Shown in pieces: positions 45,654-56,676 of a stretch of DNA of 64,000 bases. Source of the DNA: Pseudoalteromonas sp. S16_S37. GTDB lineage: Bacteria > Pseudomonadota > Gammaproteobacteria > Enterobacterales > Alteromonadaceae. The first letter of the stretch is position 1. Each line of letters starts with the position of its first letter. The DNA is taken from assembly GCF_014694405.1 (NCBI RefSeq), contig NZ_JAAUWV010000002.1:62001-126000 (forward strand), read 5' to 3'. The position numbers were made by a program, and so were the translations under genes. The notes beneath the pieces are model-generated. The model saw only the letters and a list, made by a program, of their open reading frames with translations. It did no database searches and was not told the DNA's origin.

Positions 45654-46820
45654 TTAATCGCAACCAAATAAGTCTCGTGTATAAACCTTTTCTTGAACAT
45701 CACTCAATTCTGCAACCATTCGATTTGAAACGATCACATCACTGATTTGTTTAAATTCTTCAAGATCAGCAACCACTCGTGAGTTAAAAAAGCGTGCTTC
45801 TGTTAGCACAGGCTCATACACAACCACCTCTATGCCTTTTGCTTTGATACGCTTCATCACACCTTGAATAGAAGATGCTCTAAAATTATCAGACCCAGCT
45901 TTCATAATAAGACGATAAATACCAACAACTTTTGGCTGTTTTTTTACAATAGACTCTGCAATAAAGTCCTTCCTAGTTGTATTTGCATCAACAATAGCTT
46001 GAATTATGTTGTTAGGTACATTTTGATAATTTGCGAGAAGCTGCTTAGTATCTTTCGGTAAACAATAACCACCGTAACCAAAAGAAGGGTTGTTATAATG
46101 ATCGCCAATACGCGGATCTAAACAAACCCCCTTAATGATTTGTTTCGAATTCAAACCATGCGATTCAGCGTAACTATCTAATTCATTGAAATAAGCCACT
46201 CGCATTGCCAAATAGGTATTTGAGAATAGCTTTATTGCTTCAGCTTCGGTTGCATCGGTATATAGAACTTCAATATTTTTTTTGACGGCGCCTTGCTGCA
46301 GCAGTTCAGCAAATATGTTTGCTTGGACCGAATGATCTCCGATAACAATTCTTGAGGGGTATAAATTATCGTGCAATGCCCTACCTTCTCGTAAGAATTC
46401 AGGGGAGAAAATGACTTTTTTCAGCTTAACTCGCTGTCTTATTTTATTAGTAAAGCCAACTGGAACGGTCGATTTAATAATAACTGTCACATTAGGGTTG
46501 TATTGCTCAATAGCGCTTAGAGATGACTCGACAGACTCGGTATTAAAATAATTGGTATCTGGATCATAATCGGTAGGAGTTGCGATTATAACAAAATCAG
46601 CAGTGCTTATAGACTCTTCTAAAGCTTTGGTCACTTGAAGATTTAGCTTTTTATTTTTTAAATAGTCATCAATATCATCATCACAAATAGGAGAAACTTT
46701 CGCGTTCAACATATCTAGCCGCAGGTTATCAATATCGAAAACAGTAACTTCATTATGTTGCGCTAACAAAATAGCATTAGATAAACCAACGTAGCCACAA
46801 CCAATAACTAAAATCTTCAC
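45654..46820 (-). CDS. ugd: UDP-glucose 6-dehydrogenase
   Basis: This 388-residue enzyme makes UDP-glucuronic acid. The start is a GTG at 46820: it is preceded by GGGGGAAG with five bases between, and gives the canonical N-terminus [19 protein letters not shown]. An upstream ATG overlaps the ribosome site itself. Other marks are [33 protein letters not shown] and the catalytic Cys in [15 protein letters not shown], all typical of the short Ugd type. It is the last gene of part B; rfaH follows with its own promoter. Confidence 0.93.
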   Translation of the reverse strand: MKILVIGCGYVGLSNAILLAQHNEVTVFDIDNLRLDMLNAKVSPICDDDIDDYLKNKKLNLQVTKALEESISTADFVIIATPTDYDPDTNYFNTESVESSLSAIEQYNPNVTVIIKSTVPVGFTNKIRQRVKLKKVIFSPEFLREGRALHDNLYPSRIVIGDHSVQANIFAELLQQGAVKKNIEVLYTDATEAEAIKLFSNTYLAMRVAYFNELDSYAESHGLNSKQIIKGVCLDPRIGDHYNNPSFGYGGYCLPKDTKQLLANYQNVPNNIIQAIVDANTTRKDFIAESIVKKQPKVVGIYRLIMKAGSDNFRASSIQGVMKRIKAKGIEVVVYEPVLTEARFFNSRVVADLEEFKQISDVIVSNRMVAELSDVQEKVYTRDLFGCD

Positions 46821-46873
46821 ACAAGCTTCCCCCATTCCTAAGTATTTACCAAAGTAAGAACTTAGCGTTACGG

Positions 46874-48037
46874 TTAAAAGTCACTTTTAATACACTTATT
46901 TGAATCAAGTTCTGCAGCTAACTTTTTCCTCTCTAATGCAAACCTATGAGGATACATTGTGGTTAATATCACCACAATACCAACCAACGCGTAAACACTG
47001 TTAATAGAACTAACTGACAAGCCATTTAAAAACAAAATTGCCAATACACTTAACCGCACTCTGCCAGTTACAAGACTAATTTTCATCAGATAGTTCAAAA
47101 TAACAAAAACAATAAATAAACCCACAATACCATGATCAAATACTTGTCTAATCACATATGAGTGAAGAATAACAGAGTAACAAACTGTTGGATCTTTGGC
47201 GCTGAAAAGAGTTTTGTAGAATACTAGCCTGTCGCACACCACATCTGGTAATGCTGTTAAGGGGGCTGAGCCAAATAAAAAATTGAACCAAGTCCAATCT
47301 TTTATAGCAATTAAAAAACCTTGGGCAAACACCACCCTGTCGATGGAACTTACATCATCACCAGATAAACGGCTTGCTAAAACAGCAACAACGCCAATAC
47401 CTATCACTCCTAAAACCATTAACTTCAATACGGTTTTAAAATCAAAAGTTCTAATAAGTAATAAAGTGAGCATGGCGAAATAGGAAACCACACCTGATCG
47501 AGAACCCGACATAAATACAACCAATGTCAATGTAATCCACTGCATGCCAGTAAGCTTTTTCTCAATTGACCACGCGGCAAGCGCAATGAACAATATAGTC
47601 ATGATCTCAAAGTTATTTTCTGCAAATACACCTGGTCTTTTGAACGTTGCAAAAATAAACCACAGTATGTATTTACAAAAAAATATAACTAGTAAAGTAT
47701 TAAAAAGTATGCGTATTTGCGCCTGGCTAAAAAGGCATTTCCCCGAAAAAAAGGCGAGTATTATAAGATACACATAAGATTTGTAAGCTAAAAAGTAGTC
47801 TTTGGGATGCGTAGCACCAAGGTATGACAGCGTGAAAGTATAAGCGATGTAACACAAACAACCGCATACGATAAACCACGCTCCAGCTTCCATTCTCTTT
47901 GCTAGCAATAATAGGCTAGTTAGCACCATCACCTCGAAAAGGGCATTGGTTGGTAGTGGGTTGTAATATGTGTAAGAGACAAAGCTAGCTAGCGACATTA
48001 CAACGATAAAAAATAGATAGTTATTTTTTACCATCAT
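46874..48037 (-). CDS. wzy: Polysaccharide polymerase-like membrane protein (second Wzy candidate)
   Basis: The 387-residue protein has ten to twelve predicted membrane helices and a sizeable loop with [20 protein letters not shown] and several Cys. Sequence is poorly conserved, as is usual for Wzy. Position among glycosyltransferases and flippases is the main evidence. It overlaps the upstream glycosyltransferase gene by 17 bases. Confidence 0.65.
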   Translation of the reverse strand: MMVKNNYLFFIVVMSLASFVSYTYYNPLPTNALFEVMVLTSLLLLAKRMEAGAWFIVCGCLCYIAYTFTLSYLGATHPKDYFLAYKSYVYLIILAFFSGKCLFSQAQIRILFNTLLVIFFCKYILWFIFATFKRPGVFAENNFEIMTILFIALAAWSIEKKLTGMQWITLTLVVFMSGSRSGVVSYFAMLTLLLIRTFDFKTVLKLMVLGVIGIGVVAVLASRLSGDDVSSIDRVVFAQGFLIAIKDWTWFNFLFGSAPLTALPDVVCDRLVFYKTLFSAKDPTVCYSVILHSYVIRQVFDHGIVGLFIVFVILNYLMKISLVTGRVRLSVLAILFLNGLSVSSINSVYALVGIVVILTTMYPHRFALERKKLAAELDSNKCIKSDF

Positions 48038-48950
48038 ATAATGATTCCATTGTTTTCACTGCGGCTTTGCCATCTAAACCATATGTTTTTGCTAGCTCTC
48101 TTGTTTTAGATTGCTTTTTTATCAACATGCTATAATTTTCGAGTACAAACATCGCTACGTCATTTGGTTGCTCAACCATGTAAATTCCATATTCTCGGAG
48201 TTTTTCCGCACCAAGTTCAATTTCTAAATCAAACGCTAAGCCGACACTTCTAGTTGTCACAACAATACTATTTGCCAACATAGCTTCTACCATGCAGTAG
48301 GAGTAAGTCTCGATGATAGAAGGTATCAGAACCACTTGAGCTTTAGCATAATGACTGAGCATTTCTTGGTAACTCAACTCACCATTTTCACGATTAGTAA
48401 TTAAATGGTGGCACGAGCTAATTTGTACAAACCCTTTAATTTCCTCATACTTGCGATTAGGAAAAAAGAAATGAGTAACCTCTTTTTCGCTGTTAGTGTA
48501 AGGAAAGTCCGCACCGAAATGAATAATATCATTGTCGTTAGACTTTAAAGCTCTTGCCTGTAATTTAGATAAACAGAAAGTCTTGTTAGCTATAAAGATA
48601 CATAACTTAGTAAGTTGTTTCGACGCAACTACACGCCGAGCAGTCTGTATTTGTCCTTTTAAAGCTTTGGGAAAAAGAGGCTCACCTTCATGAGGAATGA
48701 ATACGACTCGCTTACCTAGCACCCTAAATATAGGTGCAAACAATAAGCACAAAAATACATAATTAATAACAACAGTGTGGCTTGCAATTCCTTGTTTGAT
48801 TATACGAAAAATATCACCAGCCACAGTTTTAAGTGACTTTGAGAAAAATTCAAACTTGATATTTTCGCTTTCTTTTAGCTGCTCAGCGAGTAAACCTACC
48901 CCATTTTGCGAGCCAGTAGCAAAAGAAATGACTAGAACGCCTTTATTCAC
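48021..48950 (-). CDS. Glycosyltransferase, GT-B fold (family 4-like)
   Basis: A 309-residue enzyme that starts with GVLVISFATGSQNGVGLLAE and has a C-terminal nucleotide-sugar site with VVLIPSIIETYSYCMVEAML, a GT4-like E-x7-E region. It is somewhat short for the family (usually 340-400). It overlaps genes on both sides (ATGA with the GT2 upstream). Confidence 0.78.
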   Translation of the reverse strand: MNKGVLVISFATGSQNGVGLLAEQLKESENIKFEFFSKSLKTVAGDIFRIIKQGIASHTVVINYVFLCLLFAPIFRVLGKRVVFIPHEGEPLFPKALKGQIQTARRVVASKQLTKLCIFIANKTFCLSKLQARALKSNDNDIIHFGADFPYTNSEKEVTHFFFPNRKYEEIKGFVQISSCHHLITNRENGELSYQEMLSHYAKAQVVLIPSIIETYSYCMVEAMLANSIVVTTRSVGLAFDLEIELGAEKLREYGIYMVEQPNDVAMFVLENYSMLIKKQSKTRELAKTYGLDGKAAVKTMESLYDGKK

Positions 48951-49741
48951 GATACCCGCTCACTTTTTTTAAGTGCTCGCTTAAGTGCAACAGCAGTAAA
49001 ACTTAGTAATCGTCTAAACACCGCAGCCCATTTAATTATTCCCGAGGTATGCTTGCCAATCACCTTATAGTCTTCTTTCATCATACGCTTCATATTACTG
49101 GAAATACTACCGGCAACTTGTCTGTAAAAAGCGTACTGCCCGCCAATAATTCGCATTGTTTTATTTTGTTTTGCCGCCTTTAAGAAAAAGTCATGGTCTT
49201 CAATTACAACATCTTCTGAAAAGCCACCAAGTTCAACAAACGTCGAGCGCTTTATAGCACATCCAATAATGCTGTACTTTTCCCCAGCACGACTACCCCA
49301 GCCAAATAACACATCTTTGAAAGTAAGATCCATACTATCTCGATTATCGCTGAGCGAAAAATCAACCTCAGAGGTACGATGAAAGAATTTTACTGGTGAA
49401 AACACCACGTCAGCCCCTTCATTAAAAGGTTTTATTAACTGATGAACAAAGCCCTTACCTAATAAATCATCACCACCTAAAACAACTAACACATCGCCTT
49501 TAGCTAACGAGGCTGCACGATTCATTGTTTTGACTTGACGTTTATTTTCATCATTCTGATATACATGGATTCGTTCATCAGTTTGGGCAAAAGCTTTTAA
49601 TACGTCAAAAGTGTTATCTGGTGAACAGTCGTCTATTGCTATGACCTCATCTTCAGCGCGGATCGCGGCCAATACACTAGAAAGAGTATCATTGACGAAA
49701 TGCTGTTGATTATAAAAAGGAATAATAACTGTAAACTTCAA
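48947..49741 (-). CDS. Glycosyltransferase family 2
   Basis: A 264-residue GT-A enzyme. Two in-frame TTG codons are possible starts. The second (49741) has GGAAG five bases upstream and gives the usual N-terminus MKFTVIIPFYNQQHFVND. VIAIDDCSPDNT and VLGGDDLLGKG (variant DxD) are visible, and EDHDFFLKAA carries the probable catalytic base. Sugar unknown. Confidence 0.87.
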   Translation of the reverse strand: MKFTVIIPFYNQQHFVNDTLSSVLAAIRAEDEVIAIDDCSPDNTFDVLKAFAQTDERIHVYQNDENKRQVKTMNRAASLAKGDVLVVLGGDDLLGKGFVHQLIKPFNEGADVVFSPVKFFHRTSEVDFSLSDNRDSMDLTFKDVLFGWGSRAGEKYSIIGCAIKRSTFVELGGFSEDVVIEDHDFFLKAAKQNKTMRIIGGQYAFYRQVAGSISSNMKRMMKEDYKVIGKHTSGIIKWAAVFRRLLSFTAVALKRALKKSERVS

Positions 49742-49754
49742 AATGACTTCCAAA

Positions 49755-50756
49755 TTAACGTTTTAAAATACGTTTTAATAAAACAAACCCACTTGCTACG
49801 GACTTGAGCAAAAATCGACTCAACACAGAACAAGTAAGTAAACGCAAGTACAAAGGGCCGTATTGTATCACTTTTATAGAAAAAGTTTGTTTAATTATGT
49901 TTCTGCACTGCGAAATTAATGCTTCCACTTGTGTGATTTGTTCAGGTGTCATTCTTGGCTTATTTTCCGTCATAACGACATATCCTGCCCATACACAAAC
50001 CATTAGCTGAGCACAAAACCTCGATTGCATTTGTTCAAACACACCTTTACTATCAAGCAAAGATTTTAGCTTCATTTGATTTTGCAATAACCCAAATCGT
50101 GCCATAGAAAATGACTTAGTTGACGAGTTTTGATGCTGGCGATAAAAATACCTACCGCTACTGAATGCAATACTCTGGCAGGTTAAAAACAATTCCCTTG
50201 TCGTCAATTCATCGCCGTGTAAATTAGATTCATCGTAACGGATATTTGAGAATATAGACGCTTTGTACATACCCACACCATGTAAGCTCCAATCTAGAGA
50301 TAATTCAGTTGCTTCAAGTCCGCTTACAGTTCCTTGCACGGGCACATTTTTGAATTTACTCCGTTTTGAGCCGCCATCCCAGTAATAGAGATCAAATAAA
50401 CCAGCATCGGCGTTAGAGTCCTGAATCGCTGTAAGTAGTTTTTCTATCGCATCTTCCGCCAAAGTGTCGTCGGAATCGACCATGCAAATGTAGTGACCAG
50501 TAGCAAATTCTAGAGCATGATTGCGAGCACTTGAAGCGCCACCGTTCTTTTTTGAAAATACTTTTACCTGCGGATAGCTTGTTGACAAATCTTGCAGCAA
50601 TGTCAACGTATTATCTGTTGAGCCATCATCAACACATAGAATTTCTAAATTACGATAAGTCTGATTGATAACAGACTTTATGCTTTCCTGAAGAAACTCT
50701 TTTGCGTTATAGCAAGGCATTAATACCGAAACTAGAGGGGGTGAAGCATCACTCAT
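49755..50756 (-). CDS. Glycosyltransferase family 2
   Basis: A 333-residue GT-A enzyme starting at the ATG at 50756, whose A is shared with the stop codon of the upstream flippase (TAATG). An in-frame start seven codons upstream would overlap more. LVSVLMPCYNAKEFLQES, ILCVDDGSTDNT and ICMVDSDDTLAED (DxD) are typical. The C-terminal 100 residues are basic and hydrophobic, suggesting membrane association. Confidence 0.9.
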   Translation of the reverse strand: MSDASPPLVSVLMPCYNAKEFLQESIKSVINQTYRNLEILCVDDGSTDNTLTLLQDLSTSYPQVKVFSKKNGGASSARNHALEFATGHYICMVDSDDTLAEDAIEKLLTAIQDSNADAGLFDLYYWDGGSKRSKFKNVPVQGTVSGLEATELSLDWSLHGVGMYKASIFSNIRYDESNLHGDELTTRELFLTCQSIAFSSGRYFYRQHQNSSTKSFSMARFGLLQNQMKLKSLLDSKGVFEQMQSRFCAQLMVCVWAGYVVMTENKPRMTPEQITQVEALISQCRNIIKQTFSIKVIQYGPLYLRLLTCSVLSRFLLKSVASGFVLLKRILKR

Positions 50757-52003
50757 TAGGGCTCCATTTTCTTCCAATGGTTATAAAAGACTGTCCACAC
50801 AATAATCCCATAAGTAAAGTAAGTCATTGCATAGGCTTCAGATACGCCAACTAGGCCGTGAATATCGATCAGGTACATGGTTAAAAACGCAAAACCAAAG
50901 CTGGCAAAAATTTCACAAAAAGCATTCATTTTAAAGTAACCTTTCGCCAACATAAGTAATGCGCCTACATGACTTAAAATGCGGATCACATCACCAATAA
51001 TTTGCGTTTTAAATAGCTGTTCTGCAGGTAAAAAATCATCTGTTGCAAGCAACAGGATCAAAAATTCTCTTAAACTATAAATAATCCCGCCACCGAGCAC
51101 AGCCAAACACATTACAAGCAAAACAACTTGTAAAGTTGTATTTTTTAATTCTACTCTGCTGGTTGATTTAGATAGCTTTGGATAATAATAGACACCTAGT
51201 GCTGTAATCAGGATTGATAAATAAGCTGTGGATATATTCCATACTAATTGCCATTGCCCAGCAGCATCAATTGAAATACCCGAGGTTAACGAATCCCGAA
51301 CCAGAATTAATGAAATGGGGCCAGTCAGCGCACCAACAAGTCCAAGTCCAAGATATTTAGCCATAACCTTGAGGTCCGTTTTTTCACTTGCCCCAAACCA
51401 GTTTTTCAATTTAAACCAAGGCTCTTTAAACACCCTTGATACTACAACAATTCCAGCAATTGCATTATTAATAGCCACGGCAGCCAAGCCGCCAATCAGC
51501 CCAAACGTATATATCATTAAGACTGCCGCTAAACAGGAAACCACCGTTGAAATCATCAGGGTTGTTATGTATTTGGCATGTTCCTCTCGGCCGTTAACCA
51601 CGGCCAACAATAGAGCATTCGCGATGTTTAAAGGGAGCATGAATAAGACAAGAAGTATGACCCAATATAAAGCCGAGCTCTTGAATAAAAGATCTGCTAG
51701 GGAGCTTGAAGCTAAAACAATAACAGGCGCCATCACAACAAGTATAAAGCTAATTAGTCGTGTTGTTGCTCGCCAATACCGTGTAGGATTATCTCTAAAT
51801 TCAGCCGTATAACGGGATACGCCCTGCGATAGCTGGTTACACATTACACCATTTAGGCCATTAACAAAGCTTTGCAATTGGCCAACTAACGCCACACCTT
51901 CCGTTCCGGCATACACAGCCACAAACTTTGATACAACAAAGCCCTTTACCATATTAAGCAAGGTGAGTAACCCGCTTAATATGGTAACGCTGAATAACTT
52001 CAT
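50756..52003 (-). CDS. wzxE: WzxE-like flippase
   Basis: This 415-residue protein has about twelve helices. [20 protein letters not shown] and [20 protein letters not shown], with the later [21 protein letters not shown], resemble WzxE, the enterobacterial common antigen flippase, more than PST-type Wzx. It overlaps the upstream aminotransferase gene (ATGA). WzxE-like proteins often move lipid-linked units containing amino-deoxy sugars made from dTDP, which fits the FdtA/B/C genes upstream. Confidence 0.85.
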   Translation of the reverse strand: MKLFSVTILSGLLTLLNMVKGFVVSKFVAVYAGTEGVALVGQLQSFVNGLNGVMCNQLSQGVSRYTAEFRDNPTRYWRATTRLISFILVVMAPVIVLASSSLADLLFKSSALYWVILLVLFMLPLNIANALLLAVVNGREEHAKYITTLMISTVVSCLAAVLMIYTFGLIGGLAAVAINNAIAGIVVVSRVFKEPWFKLKNWFGASEKTDLKVMAKYLGLGLVGALTGPISLILVRDSLTSGISIDAAGQWQLVWNISTAYLSILITALGVYYYPKLSKSTSRVELKNTTLQVVLLVMCLAVLGGGIIYSLREFLILLLATDDFLPAEQLFKTQIIGDVIRILSHVGALLMLAKGYFKMNAFCEIFASFGFAFLTMYLIDIHGLVGVSEAYAMTYFTYGIIVWTVFYNHWKKMEP

Positions 52004-53124
52004 AATGAGAAACTGTTTACCGCTTGGATAACTAGCTCTACTTGAGCATCCGTCATAGTAGGGTCTACAGGTAAAGATAGTACCTTACGATGTAAGTTCT
52101 CCGAAATTGGTAGCTCTAAGTGACTTAATTCTGGGTATGCTTGCTGTTTATGTGGAGGAATTGGGTAGTGAATTAAACACTGGACGCCTTGTTCCAATAA
52201 ATAAGCTTGTAGCGCATCTCTTACATCTGTCTGAATAACAAATAAGTGCCACACGTGAGCTTCATCTGACGCCACATGTGGCAATCTGATATGTGCGTTG
52301 TCTATTTCACTGAGGTAACGTGCCGCAATGTCACGACGGCGTGCAATTTCATTATCAAGATGAGTTAGTTTGACTTTCAAAAATGCAGCTTGAATTTCAT
52401 CAAGACGAGAATTAACTCCCTGATATAGGTTTTCATATTTCTTATGTGAGCCGTAGTTCCTGAGAGCAAAAAGCACATTTGCAAGCTCATCATCATTGGT
52501 TGTAATTGCCCCTGCATCACCTAACGCGCCTAAGTTTTTGCCTGGGTAGAAGCTAAATCCTGCAGCATCACCAAAACTACCTGCTTTTTTACCGTTAATT
52601 GTCGCCCCATGTGATTGGGCTGAATCTTCGATAACCAACAGCGCATGCTCCCTAGCAAACGCGCAAATAGCTTCCATCTCACTCAATTGGCCATATAAGT
52701 GCACTGCCATAACTGCTTTGGTTTTTCCACTCAGACTTGCAGTCATATTATTAACATCAATGTTAAATGTGTTGGGGTTTGGCTCAACTAAAACGGGCAC
52801 TAAACCATTTTTTGAAATAGCAAGAATTGAAGCGATGTAGGTATTAGCAGGAACCAACACTTCATCACCCTTATTCAACTTACCCATTTCAAGCCAAGCT
52901 TGCAATGTAAGCGTTAGAGCATCTAAACCATTTGCCACGCCAATACAGTGCTTTGTTTGGCAGTATTGCGCAAATTCAGCCTCAAAGGACTCTAGCTCAC
53001 TTCCACATAGATACCATCCAGATTGAATAACACGCTTTGCAGCTTGTTCTAGTTCACCTTGATACTGAGCATTAATAGCCTGTAAGTTTAGAAATGGGAC
53101 TTGAATTGACATGATGGTACTCAT
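52000..53124 (-). CDS. fdtB: dTDP-3-amino-3,6-dideoxyhexose transaminase (FdtB/QdtB-like)
   Basis: A 374-residue DegT-family PLP enzyme. [14 protein letters not shown] at the N-terminus, [20 protein letters not shown] and the lysine of [19 protein letters not shown] are characteristic of FdtB/QdtB. It aminates C-3 of the keto sugar made by the adjacent ketoisomerase. A second ATG four codons in is an alternative start; neither has a strong ribosome site. Confidence 0.87.
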   Translation of the reverse strand: MSTIMSIQVPFLNLQAINAQYQGELEQAAKRVIQSGWYLCGSELESFEAEFAQYCQTKHCIGVANGLDALTLTLQAWLEMGKLNKGDEVLVPANTYIASILAISKNGLVPVLVEPNPNTFNIDVNNMTASLSGKTKAVMAVHLYGQLSEMEAICAFAREHALLVIEDSAQSHGATINGKKAGSFGDAAGFSFYPGKNLGALGDAGAITTNDDELANVLFALRNYGSHKKYENLYQGVNSRLDEIQAAFLKVKLTHLDNEIARRRDIAARYLSEIDNAHIRLPHVASDEAHVWHLFVIQTDVRDALQAYLLEQGVQCLIHYPIPPHKQQAYPELSHLELPISENLHRKVLSLPVDPTMTDAQVELVIQAVNSFSL

Positions 53125-53136
53125 TAAAAATAAAGT

Positions 53137-53601
53137 TTAGTTGTTGTGTTCTAAATAGCGCACTACGCGTGCGGGGTTGCCAATAACAACGGCATTATCA
53201 GGTACTGATTTTGTTACAACAGAGCCTGCGCCAATCATAGCATTGCAACCGATCTCGATACCGGGAAGAATCGTGGCATTCGCACCGATAGAAGCGCCTT
53301 TTTTTACCGTCGTTTTGGGAAACTGCTCTGGATACTGCTTTGAACGAGGCATTATATCGTTGGTAAATGTCGCATTTGGTCCAATAAACACATCATCTTC
53401 TATGCGTAAACCATTCCACAAATATACACCAGATTTGATAGTAACTCTGTCGCCGATAATCACATCATTTTCGATTAACGTATGAGCACATACATTAACA
53501 TTTTTACCTATTTTAGCACCACTGAGCACAACGGCAAACTGCCATATGGTCGTGCCGTCACCAATGATATCGGTTTTAACATCTGCAAGAGGGTGGATCA
53601 T
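53137..53601 (-). CDS. fdtC: dTDP-3-amino-3,6-dideoxyhexose N-acetyltransferase (FdtC/QdtC-like)
   Basis: This 154-residue left-handed beta-helix protein contains hexapeptide repeats and the phrases [40 protein letters not shown] and [11 protein letters not shown], seen in FdtC/QdtC-type acetyltransferases. It uses acetyl-CoA on the 3-amino group. It sits between the ketoisomerase (one base away) and the transaminase. Confidence 0.86.
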   Translation of the reverse strand: MIHPLADVKTDIIGDGTTIWQFAVVLSGAKIGKNVNVCAHTLIENDVIIGDRVTIKSGVYLWNGLRIEDDVFIGPNATFTNDIMPRSKQYPEQFPKTTVKKGASIGANATILPGIEIGCNAMIGAGSVVTKSVPDNAVVIGNPARVVRYLEHNN

Positions 53602-53602
53602 T

Positions 53603-53995
53603 TCATTTTATCCAATTCAAAAACTCGTCATAATCACGAAGGTAGTCAGACTCATCATACACATCGCTAGCTAACACCATTAATACGCAATCTGGCGTGA
53701 AGTTATGCATTTCCCGCCAAACAACGCCATTGATCAGGATCCCTTTTTCAGGCGAGTCTAGGCGAATCGTTTGCTTAGTTACACCATCATCTAGTAGTAG
53801 GTCACAGGCACCCGACGCGGCAAAAATCACTTGCTGTAAGTTCTTGTGGGCATGAAAGCCTCTAGAAACATCCGGTTTTGTGCCATAGATATAGTAAATA
53901 CGCTGAATACTGAACGGAATCTCTTGATTGACTTCCAATGCAATCAGCGAGCCTCGTTCATCACCCCGAGGTTTAAACTCAATTTGCTTTATCAC
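53603..53995 (-). CDS. fdtA: dTDP-4-keto-6-deoxyglucose 3,4-ketoisomerase (FdtA/QdtA family)
   Basis: A 130-residue cupin that moves the keto group from C-4 to C-3. [29 protein letters not shown] with the two active-site His, and [20 protein letters not shown] are family hallmarks. Two positions known to distinguish the Fuc3N type from the Qui3N type disagree here: Arg in DERGSL is like FdtA, Arg in VWREM is like QdtA. The stereochemistry at C-4 is therefore open. It overlaps rmlA by four bases. Confidence 0.88.
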   Translation of the reverse strand: MIKQIEFKPRGDERGSLIALEVNQEIPFSIQRIYYIYGTKPDVSRGFHAHKNLQQVIFAASGACDLLLDDGVTKQTIRLDSPEKGILINGVVWREMHNFTPDCVLMVLASDVYDESDYLRDYDEFLNWIK

Positions 53996-54867
53996 TTTAC
54001 TGCAGCCTTTACGAGTGAACCCAAATATTTGCCGTAGTCATTTTTGTGCATTAAATCAGCACGAGCTTGCAAAGCATCTTTAGTCAACCAACCTTGCTTC
54101 CATGCTATTTCTTCAAGACAAGCTACTTTTAAGCCTTGACGTCTTTCTAAGGTTTGTACAAAGTGACTTGCTTCTAATAAACTATCGTGAGTGCCAGTAT
54201 CGAGCCAAGCAAAGCCTCTTCCAAGCACTTCAACATCCAGCAAACCTCGCTTTAGATATTCGTTGTTGACGCACGTGATCTCAAGCTCACCTCGACTTGA
54301 CGGTGCTATTGTTTTAGCTATTTCAACAACAGAATTATCGTAAAAATATAAACCTGTCACAGCATAGTTTGATTTAGGACTTTGTGGTTTTTCTTCGATA
54401 GAAAGCGCTTTAAAATTATTATCGAATTCAACGACACCAAAGCGCTCAGGATCGCCGACTTGATAACCAAAGACCGTCGCGCCATTTGTTTTACTCGCGG
54501 CGTTTAATAACTTTGGTGTAAACCCTTGTCCATAGAAAATATTATCTCCGAGTACCAAACACACCGAATCATCGCCAATAAACTCTTCACCAATGATAAA
54601 AGCTTGGGCCAAACCGTCAGGGTTAGGTTGCTGCGCGTAGCTAATATTTATACCAAACTGGCTGCCATCTTCTAAAATTCGTTCAAAACCCGCTGCATCC
54701 TCTGGCGTTGTTATAACTAACACATCCTTAATGCCTGCTAGCATAAGCACTGATAGCGGATAGTAAACCATTGGCTTATCGTAAATCGGTAACAGCTGCT
54801 TTGAAACACCTTGGGTAATAGGATATAGCCTCGTTCCCGAACCACCAGCTAAGATAATGCCTTTCAT
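53992..54867 (-). CDS. rmlA: Glucose-1-phosphate thymidylyltransferase
   Basis: The 291-residue enzyme makes dTDP-glucose. The N-terminal nucleotide-binding loop [36 protein letters not shown] and [10 protein letters not shown] are diagnostic. No rmlC or rmlD is present, so the product serves amino-deoxy sugars and not rhamnose. Confidence 0.96.
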   Translation of the reverse strand: MKGIILAGGSGTRLYPITQGVSKQLLPIYDKPMVYYPLSVLMLAGIKDVLVITTPEDAAGFERILEDGSQFGINISYAQQPNPDGLAQAFIIGEEFIGDDSVCLVLGDNIFYGQGFTPKLLNAASKTNGATVFGYQVGDPERFGVVEFDNNFKALSIEEKPQSPKSNYAVTGLYFYDNSVVEIAKTIAPSSRGELEITCVNNEYLKRGLLDVEVLGRGFAWLDTGTHDSLLEASHFVQTLERRQGLKVACLEEIAWKQGWLTKDALQARADLMHKNDYGKYLGSLVKAAVK

Positions 54868-55932
54868 TTATTGTCCCTGCCCTAACCGTTCTCTTTGGTA
54901 AGAACCATCCAACACTCTGCTCCACCAAGATTGATTTGTTAAAAACCACTCAACTGTTTTCTTTAAGCCGGATTCGAAAGTTTCCTCAGGCTTCCACCCA
55001 AGCTCTCTCTCTAACTTACTCGCATCAATAGCGTAACGTAAGTCATGGCCAGGTCTGTCTGCAACAAATGTAATTAGCTCTTTGTAGTGACCAATACCTT
55101 TAGGTAAATTCGGTTGCAACTCTTGTAGTAACTCACAAATCGTTGTTACCACCTCAAGATTAGTCTTTTCATTGAGCCCACCTATGTTATAGGTTTCCCC
55201 CAGCTGACCTTGTGTTGCAACAAGAACAAGCGCTTTTGCATGATCTTCAACATACAACCAATCTCGGATCTGCTGTCCATCGCCATATACAGGTAAAGGC
55301 TTACCCTCAAGTGCATTGAGTATCATTAAAGGAATAAGCTTTTCAGGAAAATGATACGGACCATAGTTATTAGAACAGTTTGTTATTACTGTAGGCAGGC
55401 CATAAGTTCTATGCCAAGCACGAACTAGGTGGTCGCTTGAGGCCTTAGATGCAGAATACGGTGAGCTAGGATCATAGGCTGTATTTTCTGTAAACAACTC
55501 ACCGCTATCAGCCAAATCACCATATACCTCATCAGTTGAGATATGATGAAATCTAAATGCTTGCTTCTTCTCATCACTCAGCTGATTAAAGTGCATTCGT
55601 GCAGCTTCTAATAACGTATAAGTTCCAATGATATTGGTTTGGATAAAATCACTTGGACCATCAATTGAGCGGTCGACATGGCTTTCAGCAGCAAGGTGCA
55701 TAACTATATCGGGTTGATACTCAGAAAAAATACGCTGCATCGATGCCAAAGAGCAAATATCAGCCTGCTCAAAAGTATATCGCTCACTTGCAGACACGCT
55801 TTCAAGTGATTCTAAATTACCCGCATAAGTTAACTTATCAACATTAATTACTTCATGCTCAGTAGCATTTACGATAGTCCTTACAACAGCTGAGCCTATA
55901 AATCCAGCACCGCCTGTTACCATAATTTTCAT
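54868..55932 (-). CDS. rmlB: dTDP-glucose 4,6-dehydratase
   Basis: A 354-residue SDR that yields dTDP-4-keto-6-deoxyglucose. [14 protein letters not shown], the catalytic [11 protein letters not shown] and [12 protein letters not shown] are visible. It abuts rmlA directly. Its product is the branch point for the FdtA/B/C and VioA/VioB routes in this operon. Confidence 0.96.
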   Translation of the reverse strand: MKIMVTGGAGFIGSAVVRTIVNATEHEVINVDKLTYAGNLESLESVSASERYTFEQADICSLASMQRIFSEYQPDIVMHLAAESHVDRSIDGPSDFIQTNIIGTYTLLEAARMHFNQLSDEKKQAFRFHHISTDEVYGDLADSGELFTENTAYDPSSPYSASKASSDHLVRAWHRTYGLPTVITNCSNNYGPYHFPEKLIPLMILNALEGKPLPVYGDGQQIRDWLYVEDHAKALVLVATQGQLGETYNIGGLNEKTNLEVVTTICELLQELQPNLPKGIGHYKELITFVADRPGHDLRYAIDASKLERELGWKPEETFESGLKKTVEWFLTNQSWWSRVLDGSYQRERLGQGQ

Positions 55933-55944
55933 ATAAAACCTTTA

Positions 55945-56676
55945 TTACTCGCTGGTCTTTTTAAACAAATCGACAAAAAAGACGCCAAAAAATTGTGGAT
56001 ACTGCTTTAATAGTCGTTTTAGTACATATGAGCTATCAAAAACTCGGTACAACCATCTTAAATGGAATTTATCTATCCAAGCCGGATAATAATGCAACTT
56101 ACTAGATGTCTGGTGTAAAAAGCCACCACACGTGTACACTTGCTTTACGCATCCTTGTTTAGCTTTAAGTTTTACGGCAAATTCATCTTGCTTTGGCGTA
56201 CCTAGCCCACAAATAACATACTCAGCTCCAGAGGTCGCTATACGCGAGAACACATCCTCTTCTGAATCAAAATAACCATGTTCATAACCAACTATATTCA
56301 TATTTGGATAGTTATTTCTGAATATAGCAATGGTTTTTTCTATCTCTTCTGCTTTTGCGCCTATAAAGTAAACTTTTAGTTTATGTTCATCAGCTTTTTC
56401 TAAGAAAGTTTTAGCAAAAGAGCTCATATCAAAACTATTACGCGGCACCGTTCGCCCTAGAAATAATGAGAACAACTTGGCTGACGATATAGCGTCAGTA
56501 TGAATTGCATCAATGTGCTTGGTTAATTCATGTTTATCTCTAAGCAAAAGATAAGAATAGGGGTTAACGAAAGTAATTACTTCCGTTTCTTTACTCATAT
56601 TCTCACGATGAATTGCATGCTCAAGTTGACTTGCAATATCAGGGCTTTGTTTAATTTTATCTAAAAGTACGTGCAT
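55945..56676 (-). CDS. wecG: WecG/TagA/CpsF family glycosyltransferase
   Basis: A 243-residue family-26 transferase. NPYSYLLLRDKHELTKHIDA, KVYFIGAKAEEIEKTI, YEHGYFDSEEDV and GLGTPKQDEF are family signatures. WecG of E. coli adds ManNAcA to lipid-linked GlcNAc. UDP-ManNAcA can be made here by wecB/wecC of part A, so that activity is plausible. The gene overlaps the upstream GT2 gene by 20 bases. Confidence 0.82.
   Translation of the reverse strand: MHVLLDKIKQSPDIASQLEHAIHRENMSKETEVITFVNPYSYLLLRDKHELTKHIDAIHTDAISSAKLFSLFLGRTVPRNSFDMSSFAKTFLEKADEHKLKVYFIGAKAEEIEKTIAIFRNNYPNMNIVGYEHGYFDSEEDVFSRIATSGAEYVICGLGTPKQDEFAVKLKAKQGCVKQVYTCGGFLHQTSSKLHYYPAWIDKFHLRWLYRVFDSSYVLKRLLKQYPQFFGVFFVDLFKKTSE

Noticed and set aside
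51228..51812. 194-codon plus-strand open frame inside the WzxE-like gene
   Set aside because: It is exactly antisense to a membrane-protein gene with clear flippase features, and shows no family of its own.
53992..55932. Rhamnose biosynthesis
   Set aside because: Only rmlA and rmlB are present; rmlC and rmlD are missing from the window, and amino-deoxy sugar genes adjoin.
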